From Nakamurella sp. (GTDB lineage: Bacteria; Actinomycetota; Actinomycetes; Mycobacteriales; Nakamurellaceae), in assembly GCA_017848755.1 (NCBI GenBank), contig JAFIHI010000101.1:1-37572 (forward strand): a stretch of DNA of 37,572 nucleotides, read 5' to 3'. A model generated the notes under the pieces. That model saw only the letters and a program-made list of their open reading frames with translations. It was not told where the DNA came from and did not search any database. A program made the position numbers and the translations under genes. Positions 29,551 to 36,524 of this stretch are shown here, in pieces; the first letter of the stretch is position 1, and every line of letters begins with the position of its first letter.

Positions 29551-29642
29551 AGGTGGACCCCCGCACCCGCCAGAGCTCCCGGACCCTTGCTGCCTTCCGG
29601 CCCTGGGGGAGTTGAGGAGATGGACGCCGCGGGGGTCCGGTC
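29551..29642 (-). ncRNA. ffs: Signal recognition particle RNA, small bacterial (4.5S) type
   Basis: On the minus strand the core GGCCGGAAGGCAGCAAGGG is the SRP RNA apical loop and symmetric-loop sequence that binds Ffh. The ends pair exactly: GGACCCCCGC at 29638 downward with GCGGGGGTCC ending at 29555, closing one long hairpin of about 84-92 nt. This is the short SRP RNA without an Alu domain. It lies upstream of dnaX and opposite tRNA-Ser, as in mycobacteria. Exact ends are approximate. Confidence 0.93.
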
Positions 29643-29645
29643 GCC

Positions 29646-29651
29646 ATGCTA
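29646..29651 (-). promoter_or_regulatory. Probable -10 of the SRP RNA promoter
   Basis: TAGCAT on the minus strand, about 7 bases before the first paired base of the SRP RNA, has the right spacing and form for a sigma-A -10. No convincing -35 is seen. Confidence 0.45.
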
Positions 29652-29724
29652 CCGGAGATGCGCGGCACGGGCGCCGGCGCCGGGCGATTCGGTCGGGCTC
29701 GCGAAGTCCGGTACCCTCTCCGAT

Positions 29725-29810
29725 GGAGGATTCGCCTAGTGGCCTATGGCGCACGCTTGGAAAGCGTGTTGGGTTAACCGCCCTCAGGGGTTCGAATCCC
29801 CTATCCTCCG
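29725..29810 (+). tRNA. tRNA-Ser (anticodon GGA)
   Basis: Acceptor stem GGAGGAT pairs with ATCCTCC, followed by discriminator G. The anticodon arm is CACGC-TTGGAAA-GCGTG, anticodon GGA (reads UCC/UCU). A long variable arm follows, typical of tRNA-Ser, then GGGGTTCGAATCCCC as the T arm. CCA is not encoded. Length 86 nt. Confidence 0.97.
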
Positions 29811-29874
29811 CGCACTGTGCCGAGTGGATGTGTCTGGCTCCCGGGTCGGCCGTCGGCACGATGATCCGCAGCCC

Positions 29875-30267
29875 TCACACCGCCGGTCGGATGTCGGTGT
29901 GCACGAAGTCGTCCCCCCTGTACAGCAAGGGTTCTCGCAGATCCTTCGCCAGCGCGTAGGAGAGGCAGTCGCCGAAGTTGAGCCGCGCGGGATGCCCGCT
30001 GCCGCAGCCGAAGTCCCGGTAGGCCTGGCGCGCGATCTGTGCCTGCGCCGCGGTGACGGGCTCGATGCGGATGTCCAGCTCCACGAGCAGTTCATCGAGG
30101 TGGCGGGACAGGATAGGATCGCCACGGCCGTCGAGAACGATCGCCGTTTCCAAATACGACGCCGCGGACATCGTCACACGGTTCGCCGACCTCATCGATT
30201 GCACGAAACGGTGACACTCCGCCTCGTCTGCGGCGACTGCAACAACGGCCGAACTGTCCACGATCAC
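29875..30267 (-). CDS. vapC: VapC-type PIN-domain toxin ribonuclease
   Basis: 130 residues from GTG 30267, which overlaps the stop of the antitoxin remnant. PIN-domain acidic residues are all in place: D4 (MIVDSSAVV), E40 (SAASYLETAIV), D100 (RLNFGDCLSYALA) and D119 (YRGDDF). Known VapC proteins are Mg-dependent RNases that cleave tRNA or rRNA. The catalytic set looks intact although the cognate VapB lacks its N-terminal half. Expression may depend on transcription through the MCP gene upstream. The target is not predictable. Confidence 0.92.
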   Translation of the reverse strand: MIVDSSAVVAVAADEAECHRFVQSMRSANRVTMSAASYLETAIVLDGRGDPILSRHLDELLVELDIRIEPVTAAQAQIARQAYRDFGCGSGHPARLNFGDCLSYALAKDLREPLLYRGDDFVHTDIRPAV

Positions 30268-30425
30268 GCCGGCAAACCTCTCTCGTCATAGCGGTCGTCG
30301 ATATTCATCAGCGGCGGCCCGGCGACGATGCGCGCATGCATGTCGTCCAGGATCCGATTGATCCGCTCGGTCTTCGCCCGCTCGGCCGCGCCGGCTTCGT
30401 CAGCACGCAGACTCGGTACCCGGCC
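30264..30425 (-). pseudogene. vapB: VapB antitoxin remnant (C-terminal half only)
   Basis: 53 codons, GRVPSLRADEAGAAERAKTE... to ...RYDERGLPA and a stop that overlaps the vapC GTG. The pattern of an Arg/Glu-rich helix, then a PP turn and DDRYDERGLP, is the toxin-binding tail of Rv0623-like VapB proteins. The DNA-binding N-terminal half is missing: the frame reads directly back into the TGA stop codon of the MCP gene, in the same frame. There is no start codon before the Met codons at positions 29 and 40 of the piece, so no full antitoxin can be made from here. Confidence 0.8.
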
Positions 30426-32105
30426 TCAGTACGCGAACGTCGCGACCTGGCTGCGCAGGCTGGTCGCCATCTGCGCGATCTGTCCGATCGCTGCATGTGC
30501 CTGCATCACGGCCTCCGTCGTCGAGGCCGCCGCCTGCGCGACACCCGTGATGTTGGAGGCTATCTCGCCCGTCCCGTTCGCAGCCTCGGCCACGTTGCGG
30601 CTCATCTCCACCGTCGTGGCCGTCTGCTCCTCGACCGCCGAGGCGATCGAGGTCTGGAAGTCGTTGATGGACGCGATGATCGTCCCGATCTCGCCGATGG
30701 CGCGCACCGCATCCGCGGTATCCGACTGGATCGCCTCGACCTTCGCGACGATATTCTCGGTCGCTCGGGACGTCTCCTGCGCGAGTTCCTTGACCTCGTT
30801 CGCCACGACGGCGAATCCCTTCCCGGCCTCGCCGGCGCGGGCGGCCTCGATCGTCGCGTTCAGCGCGAGCAGGTTGGTCTGCGCCGCGATCGACGTGATC
30901 ACCTTGACCACATCGCCGATCTCCTGGGACGACACTCCCAGCTTCGCCACGGTCGCGTTCGTGGACTCGGCCTTCGCCGCCGCCGCGGACGCGACTTTCG
31001 CTGCTTCCGAAGCGTTCTGGGCGATCTCCCGGATCGACGCATCCATCTGCTCGGCCCCCGCCGCCAGCGTCTGGACGTTCCGCGACACCTCTTCGGACGC
31101 CGCTGCGACCACGTCGGCCTGCACCGAGGTCTCCTCGGCCCCGGCCGCAATCTGCATCCCGGACGCGGAGAGTTCCTCCGACGCGTTCGCGACGGCGCCG
31201 ACCGAGTCGGCGACCGCGCCGATCATCGAACGGACGGTGCTCTGCGCAGCGGCCAGGGCCTGGGCCATCTGGCCGACCTCGTCACGTGAATCGACGTCGG
31301 CGCCGACGGTCAGGTCGCGATTCGCCATGGCATCGAGCGCCGTCTTCACCCGCGTAAGCGGGCGGTGGACGCCGCGCGCCACGTACAGACTCAGGCCCAC
31401 CGCGATCGCCAGACCGAGCCCGAGTACTAGGAATATCACCAGGATGCTGCGGTTCTTCGCCGCCGACGCATCGGCCGCCTGCGCGCTGAACGAGGCCGCG
31501 GCCCGCGCTTCGATCGAGTCGAGTGACGCTGCCATCGCGCTGACCACCGACGTGGCATGCGTGTGGTACGCGGCCTGGTATCCGGCGCGATCACTCGCCG
31601 CCGCCAACGGGAACAACACCGCGTCGCGCAGGTTCTTGAAACCGTGCCACGCGTCCTTGAAGGCGCCCCAATCCTTCGGGTCCATAGAGCCGAGGGCACC
31701 GTCGACCTTGGCGATCGCCTGGTCCGTTTCGGCGTCCGTGTCGGCGATCGACACCTTCGACGCCGCCAGCGCGTCGGCCGACGTATCGATGGTCGCCATC
31801 GCGATGAGACTCCGCGCCTTCAACTCGTTTTGATGGATCAGCGAGAGCGGCGCCATCACATCGTTCTGCGTATTTGTCAGGCCTACCAGGCCGGCGTTCG
31901 ATGCGGCGAGGGCGTTCACCGCCACCAGGGTCGACCCGATCGCGACCGCGGCCAGCAGGCCGAGCGCCGTGAGGATCTTCGTGCGAACCTTCCGATCGAC
32001 GAACCAGCGTCCGAGCCCCCCGCGCCGACGCTCGTCGGCCGCATGCGCCGCCCCATTTCCAGACACTCGGGACAGTCCTGCAGCCGGAATCGTCGCCGTG
32101 GACAT
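30426..32105 (-). CDS. Methyl-accepting chemotaxis protein (transducer)
   Basis: 559 residues, GAGGTGA before ATG 32105. A cytoplasmic start is followed by TM1 ([23 protein letters not shown]), an extracytoplasmic four-helix-bundle-type domain (about 70-210; [20 protein letters not shown]), TM2 ([22 protein letters not shown]), HAMP ([36 protein letters not shown]) and a signalling domain with the conserved tip [32 protein letters not shown]. There is no C-terminal CheR-binding pentapeptide. No che or flagellar genes are nearby. Mycobacteriales are mostly non-motile, so the role is unclear. The stop codon abuts the vapB remnant. Confidence 0.92.
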   Translation of the reverse strand: MSTATIPAAGLSRVSGNGAAHAADERRRGGLGRWFVDRKVRTKILTALGLLAAVAIGSTLVAVNALAASNAGLVGLTNTQNDVMAPLSLIHQNELKARSLIAMATIDTSADALAASKVSIADTDAETDQAIAKVDGALGSMDPKDWGAFKDAWHGFKNLRDAVLFPLAAASDRAGYQAAYHTHATSVVSAMAASLDSIEARAAASFSAQAADASAAKNRSILVIFLVLGLGLAIAVGLSLYVARGVHRPLTRVKTALDAMANRDLTVGADVDSRDEVGQMAQALAAAQSTVRSMIGAVADSVGAVANASEELSASGMQIAAGAEETSVQADVVAAASEEVSRNVQTLAAGAEQMDASIREIAQNASEAAKVASAAAAKAESTNATVAKLGVSSQEIGDVVKVITSIAAQTNLLALNATIEAARAGEAGKGFAVVANEVKELAQETSRATENIVAKVEAIQSDTADAVRAIGEIGTIIASINDFQTSIASAVEEQTATTVEMSRNVAEAANGTGEIASNITGVAQAAASTTEAVMQAHAAIGQIAQMATSLRSQVATFAY

Positions 32106-32369
32106 CGACCGTCACCTCACCGTTCACCCGGATCACGTTGTCGGGCTCATGAGCAGCGGACGCCTCACGCGGGGCGGATCAGCGCCACGAGCCTTGACTA
32201 TCCGATCGGCAGAGGGACGCACCGAGTGAAGGCGTTCCGCGAAGGGTGGTTCCCGCAGCTCATCTGGTCGGCGCGCGGCCCGTCCGCGGCGCATCGTTGC
32301 GCCACAAGAGCCGCCCCGTCGGCTGCCCATCGAGTATGACGGTGTTCGCCCGCTGCGCGGGGTGAGCCC

Positions 32370-33071
32370 CTATCGCTGGGCCGCCGCGACGAGGGCGGCG
32401 AACAACCGCATGTCCGTGTCGGTCTCGGGATGCCACTGGACAGCCAGCCAGAACCGTCGGTCGGATCGCTCCATCGCCTCGATCAGGCCGTCGGACGCGC
32501 GGGCCACCGCGGCGAATCCCGGATGCGCATCGACCGATTGATGGTGGTGACACGGCACCGTCAGGCTGGGCCCCACGATGTCGGCCAATCGTGAACCCGG
32601 TCGCACCGCAATGGCTGTCGACCCGTAATTCCCCGCGCCTGGAGAGTGCCCTTCGTGGCCGACGACGTCCGGCACGTGCTGCGCGAGTGATCCGCCCGCC
32701 TGCACGGCCATCATCTGCATGCCGCGGCAGATGCCGAGCGTCGGCAGGTCGCGCTCACCAGCGGCATCGAGCAGCGCCAGCTCCGACGCGTCCCGGTCCG
32801 CGCGCCACCCGGAGGTGTGCGGGCCGGGCTCGTCGCGATACCTCGCCGGGTCGACGTCCGCCCCTCCACCGATCACCAGCCCGTCGAGCCGATCGATCAC
32901 CGCCGCCGCGTCGTCGGCGTCCAGGTTCGGCGGCAGCAGGACCGAGGCACCGCCCCCCGCCTTCACCGCGTCGGCGTACGCGGCGGGCAGCAGATCCGCC
33001 CGGACCTGCCGCCAGCTCCCCCAGTCCGCGGGCTCGCGATACGTGCTGATCCCGATCACCGGCTTGCTCAC
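32370..33071 (-). CDS. puuD: Gamma-glutamyl-polyamine/GABA hydrolase (class I amidotransferase fold)
   Basis: 233 residues from GTG 33071 with GGGGAGAG upstream. Peptidase C26 features: KPVIGISTYRE, DGLVIGGGADVDPARY, nucleophile C115 in GICRGMQ and H214/E216 in VQWHPE. The E. coli relative PuuD releases GABA from gamma-glutamyl-GABA. Nearby are a glutamine-synthetase-like ligase, an aldehyde dehydrogenase and an SDR, as in the M. tuberculosis Rv2857c-Rv2860c cluster, but here this gene is separated from them by an inserted gene. The frame is open upstream to 33197 through the palindromic repeat, but that part is not conserved. Confidence 0.88.
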   Translation of the reverse strand: MSKPVIGISTYREPADWGSWRQVRADLLPAAYADAVKAGGGASVLLPPNLDADDAAAVIDRLDGLVIGGGADVDPARYRDEPGPHTSGWRADRDASELALLDAAGERDLPTLGICRGMQMMAVQAGGSLAQHVPDVVGHEGHSPGAGNYGSTAIAVRPGSRLADIVGPSLTVPCHHHQSVDAHPGFAAVARASDGLIEAMERSDRRFWLAVQWHPETDTDMRLFAALVAAAQR

Positions 33072-33083
33072 GTCTCTCCCCTT

Positions 33084-33151
33084 CTCGCCGAGCGGTGCGA
33101 AATGCACCACCCGGCACCCGTTTTGTCCGCAATTTCGCACCGCTCGGCGAG
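33084..33151. repeat. Palindromic repeat copy A (20-bp stem)
   Basis: Perfect 20-bp arms at 33084-33103 and 33132-33151 enclose a 28-base loop containing CGGCACCCGTTTTGTCCGC. The core is GAGCGGTGCGAAAT ... ATTTCGCACCGCTC. It lies between the nuclease-like gene and the ribosome-binding site of the hydrolase. Copy B at 34161-34221 is a direct repeat with 52 of 60 bases identical. Confidence 0.92.
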
Positions 33152-33162
33152 GATTACGTCCC

Positions 33163-34074
33163 TCACCAGGACGCTCCGCGGCTGCGCAGCATCCCACCGA
33201 CCTGCCGCAGCAGCTGCGCCGATCCTTGGGTCAGCATCGAGTTCGTCACCATCGTCATCAACCAACCGTCGCCCAGCACGTCGTTGAGCCGCGCCCGGTC
33301 CTCCCAGAGCGCTTCACCGGTGTGGAAGGCAACGCCGTCGTATTCACATCCCACTTTGTACGCCGGCCATGCCAGATCCAGTCGATACCATCGGCCCGGA
33401 CGAGGCTCGACCCGCCATTGCAGCATCGGCGACGGAAAGCCTGCCTGCAGAAAGAGCCACCGCAGCCACGACTCGCGCGGGGATTCGGCCCTGCCGTCCG
33501 CCCAGTCCGCCACGTCGCGGACGTGCCGAATGCCGCGAAGTGTGACGGCGTCCGCGAAGCAGGCAAGGTCGGCTGCCGTGGCCACCGACCCGGAGGCCAG
33601 CGCCGCATCCAACACCGCCAGGCTCCGCGGCGCAGCACTCGGCCCGCGAAACCCCGCAGCCACCCGAACGGCCGTCTCGACCGGATCCATCGTGGGGCGC
33701 CCCCGCACATCGACCAACGGCGCCAGCGGATCGATGCGGTGCAGAACCAGCCCCGACCGCTTGCTCGCATAGTCCCGATTCGCCAGAAGATGCAGCGACG
33801 TGCTCCCGGACAGATCGAACCCGTAGATCTCCGCGGCAGTGTCCAGACATGGCCGCGCAGGCCCGCCCAGAGTAATTTCCGCGGCCGTCAGACGGGACTC
33901 CAAGGTGATCGGGCCGGTCGCGTATGTCCCGTGCCACATCGACGTCACCGCACCCCGCCGCACGGCGGCGGCAAGGCCCGCTCGGCCGATCAATTCGCGC
34001 GCTTGCCGACCGAGTAAGACCCCGCCCTGGGCTCGTGCCGCCACGGACAACCGGTAGGACTCTGTGGATTCCAT
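33163..34074 (-). CDS. AbiEi/DUF559-type protein with Vsr-like endonuclease domain
   Basis: 303 residues. The N-terminal 80 residues resemble the AbiEi-type winged-helix module (GGVLLGRQARELIGRAGLAAAVRRGAVTSMWHGTY). The C-terminal 100 residues match the DUF559/very-short-patch-repair-like nuclease fold: ESWLRWLFLQAGFPSP, RLDLAWPAYKVGCEYDG, DRARLNDVLGDGWLMTMV. Candidate PD-(D/E)xK residues are E201, D233 and E244-x-D246. Such proteins are abundant in actinobacteria and have no proven role. The gene is bracketed by two direct copies of a palindromic repeat and interrupts a catabolic cluster, which suggests insertion. Confidence 0.75.
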   Translation of the reverse strand: MESTESYRLSVAARAQGGVLLGRQARELIGRAGLAAAVRRGAVTSMWHGTYATGPITLESRLTAAEITLGGPARPCLDTAAEIYGFDLSGSTSLHLLANRDYASKRSGLVLHRIDPLAPLVDVRGRPTMDPVETAVRVAAGFRGPSAAPRSLAVLDAALASGSVATAADLACFADAVTLRGIRHVRDVADWADGRAESPRESWLRWLFLQAGFPSPMLQWRVEPRPGRWYRLDLAWPAYKVGCEYDGVAFHTGEALWEDRARLNDVLGDGWLMTMVTNSMLTQGSAQLLRQVGGMLRSRGASW

Positions 34075-34160
34075 GCGCCACAGTGGCGCACAACATCAGG
34101 TCCACACCCGCCGGCCCGCGACAGTGTGGATGGATTTCGCACAGGTGGACAACTCCTCCC

Positions 34161-34221
34161 CGCCGAGCGGTGCGAAATGCACCGTCTGACGCCCGTTTTG
34201 TCCGCAATTTCGCACCGCTCG
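34161..34221. repeat. Palindromic repeat copy B (15-bp stem)
   Basis: Perfect 15-bp arms at 34164-34178 and 34207-34221. Same orientation as copy A; identical except for 8 bases in the loop (GTCTGACG here) and the outermost stem bases. Located between the SDR stop and the start of the nuclease-like gene. A further ATTTCGCAC half-arm is at 34134-34142. Confidence 0.92.
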
Positions 34222-34250
34222 ATGTAGGAGGTACTCGGCGGACAGGAAAA

Positions 34251-35021
34251 TCAGTCCAGCGGCGTGACGTAGGCGCCGGCGATGCCGCCATCCACCAGGA
34301 ACTGCGACGCCGTGATGAACGAGGAATCATCAGAGGCGAGAAACAGTACTGCGGAAGCGATCTCGTCCGCCTCAGCAAACCGGCCCATCGGGATGTGCAC
34401 CAGCCGGCGCGCGGCCCGCTCCGGATCCTTCGCGAAGAGTTCTTGCAGTAGCGGTGTGTTCACCGGACCCGGGCACAGCGCATTCACCCGCACCCCCTGC
34501 CGCGCGAACTGCACGCCCAGCTCCCGCGACATCGCGAGCACCCCGCCCTTGGAGGCGGTGTAGGAGATCTGCGACGTGGCCGCGCCCATCACCGCCACGA
34601 ACGACGCGGTGTTGATGATCGACCCCTTGCCCTGCTCCAACATGTACGGCAACGCCGCCTTGCAGCACAGGTACACACTCGTCAGGTTGACCTCCTGGAC
34701 GCGGCGCCATGCCTCCAGGCCGGTCGTCAGGATGGAATCGTCGTCGGGCGGCGAGATACCGGCGTTATTGAACGCGATGTCGACGCTGCCGTACGTGTCG
34801 TGCGCGAGCTTGAACAGCGCATCGACCGATTCCTTGTTCGTGACATCGGTTTTCGCGAACGCACCCTCAAGTTCTTCGGCAATCTGCGGCCCGTGTTCGG
34901 CATCGACATCGCCTATGACGACGTGTGCGCCTTCCGCGGCGAACCGTTTCGCCGTCGCGAGCCCGATCCCGGAACAACCGCCGGTGATGACGGCGACAAG
35001 GCCCTCAATGCGTCCTGACAT
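34251..35021 (-). CDS. Short-chain dehydrogenase/reductase
   Basis: 256 residues from ATG 35021; a TTG at 35030 is too close to the AAGG to be preferred. Classical SDR: cofactor motif TGGCSGIG (13-20) with D38/D40 after the second strand suggesting NAD(H), NNAG (85-88), catalytic S140, Y154 and K158 in SYTASKGG, and PGPVNTPL. It follows the aldehyde dehydrogenase gene by 59 bases and is the counterpart of Rv2857c in the M. tuberculosis cluster. Annotated there as a 3-oxoacyl-ACP-reductase-like protein; the real substrate is not known. Confidence 0.92.
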   Translation of the reverse strand: MSGRIEGLVAVITGGCSGIGLATAKRFAAEGAHVVIGDVDAEHGPQIAEELEGAFAKTDVTNKESVDALFKLAHDTYGSVDIAFNNAGISPPDDDSILTTGLEAWRRVQEVNLTSVYLCCKAALPYMLEQGKGSIINTASFVAVMGAATSQISYTASKGGVLAMSRELGVQFARQGVRVNALCPGPVNTPLLQELFAKDPERAARRLVHIPMGRFAEADEIASAVLFLASDDSSFITASQFLVDGGIAGAYVTPLD

Positions 35022-35080
35022 GAATGACAAGCCTTTCTGAAGTGGATATTTCGCCTGAAATCACAGGGCCCTGATGGTGC

Positions 35081-36502
35081 TCAATCCGTGGCGATGAACA
35101 CGTTCTTCTCCTCGGTGAACGCGTCCGTCGCGTTCGGGCCGAGCTCGCGGCCGAGCCCGGACTGCTTGTAGCCGCCGAACGGGGTCCAATAGCGCACCGA
35201 CGAATGCGAGTTCACCGACAGATTCCCGGATTGCACGCCGCGGGCGACGCGCAGCGCGCGCCCCACGTCCGAGGTGAAAATCGAGCCGGACAAGCCGTAC
35301 TCGGTGTCGTTGGCCATGGCGATCGCCTCGGCCTCGTCCTCGAACGGCATCATCGCGACGACCGGGCCGAAGACCTCTTCCCGCCACACGGCGTCGGTCA
35401 CCGACCGGGGCAGGACGACCGACGGCGGCATCCAGAATCCGCCCGCGAAATCCGCCCCGTCGGGCGCGGTTCCGGTCGTCGCGATCTCGACACCGTCGAG
35501 GTATCGCGCGACGCTGTCCCGGTGCCCGGCCGAAATCAGCGGCCCCATCTCGGCATCGGCCGATGCCGGGTCGAGCACCTTGACGCCCCGCACGGCCGCC
35601 GCGAACTTGTCCAAGAATTCGTCATAGACGCTGCGCTGCACGAGGACTCGCGAACGGGCGCAGCAATCCTGCCCGGCGTTGTCGAACACCGCGTACGGCG
35701 CGGACGCCGCGGCCTTGTCGAGATCGGTGTCCGCGAACACGATCGTCGCGTTCTTGCCGCCGAGTTCCAGCGTCACCGGCTTCACCTGCCGCGCGCACCC
35801 GGCCATGATCTGCTTGCCGACCTCGGTGGACCCGGTGAAACACACCTTCCGCACGGTGGGGTTGTCCACGAACCGTTGCCCGACAACGCTTCCCTTGCCG
35901 GGGATCACGATGAAGACGCTCTCCGGCAGTCCAGCCTCCCGAGCCAGTTCGGCAATCCGCAGAGCCGTCAGCGGGGTGAGCTCCGCGGGCTTGAGCACGA
36001 CGGTGTTGCCGGCCGCCAGTGCCGGACCGAACCCCCATCCCGCGATCGGCATGGGGAAGTTCCACGGCACGATCACACCGACCACGCCCAGCGGCTCGCG
36101 GAACGTGATGTCGACCCCGCCGGGAACCGGGATCTGTTTGCCCATCATGCGTTCCGGAGACGCCGAGTAGTAGTTGAGCACATCGCGGACGTTGCCGGCC
36201 TCCCACCGCGCGTTGCCGACGGTATGCCCGGAGTTTGCGACCTCGAGCTGCGCGAGCTCTTCGATGTGCGCGTCGACCGCGGCGGCGAACGCCCGCAGCA
36301 GCCGGGCGCGCTCGCCGGGTGCCACCGCCTTCCACGCCGGAAACGCTTCGTTCGCACGGGCGATCGCGGCGTCGGTCTCGGCGGCGTCCGCCAGCGGGAC
36401 CTCGCCGATCGCCCGGCCGGTCGCCGGGTTAACGACCGTGTGCGAACCGCCGGCCCCACGGGTCACAGACGGGTCGGCGGCCACGGCAATGCCTACAGAC
36501 AT
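35081..36502 (-). CDS. aldC: Aldehyde dehydrogenase (polyamine catabolism context)
   Basis: 473 residues from ATG 36502, 22 bases after the ligase stop. NAD-dependent aldehyde dehydrogenase: PWNFPMPIAGWGFGPALAAGNTVVLKPAE, FTGSTEVGK, general base E246 in TLELGGKN, nucleophile C280 in NAGQDCCARSR, and EVFGPVVAMMPF. In the PuuC role it would oxidise gamma-glutamyl-aminobutyraldehyde made from a glutamylated polyamine. The gene corresponds to aldC (Rv2858c) in M. tuberculosis. An upstream open stretch to 36682 overlaps the ligase gene and is not part of it. Confidence 0.92.
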   Translation of the reverse strand: MSVGIAVAADPSVTRGAGGSHTVVNPATGRAIGEVPLADAAETDAAIARANEAFPAWKAVAPGERARLLRAFAAAVDAHIEELAQLEVANSGHTVGNARWEAGNVRDVLNYYSASPERMMGKQIPVPGGVDITFREPLGVVGVIVPWNFPMPIAGWGFGPALAAGNTVVLKPAELTPLTALRIAELAREAGLPESVFIVIPGKGSVVGQRFVDNPTVRKVCFTGSTEVGKQIMAGCARQVKPVTLELGGKNATIVFADTDLDKAAASAPYAVFDNAGQDCCARSRVLVQRSVYDEFLDKFAAAVRGVKVLDPASADAEMGPLISAGHRDSVARYLDGVEIATTGTAPDGADFAGGFWMPPSVVLPRSVTDAVWREEVFGPVVAMMPFEDEAEAIAMANDTEYGLSGSIFTSDVGRALRVARGVQSGNLSVNSHSSVRYWTPFGGYKQSGLGRELGPNATDAFTEEKNVFIATD

Positions 36503-36524
36503 CGTGTGCTCTCTCACTTCTCGG

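Noticed and set aside
30308-30496. 62-codon minus-strand frame over the vapB remnant as a possible antitoxin
   Set aside because: Different frame from the VapB tail, Arg/Ser-rich, and without VapB features.
33084-34221. The two palindromes as terminal inverted repeats of a classical insertion sequence
   Set aside because: They are direct, internally palindromic copies, no transposase motif is present and no target duplication was found.
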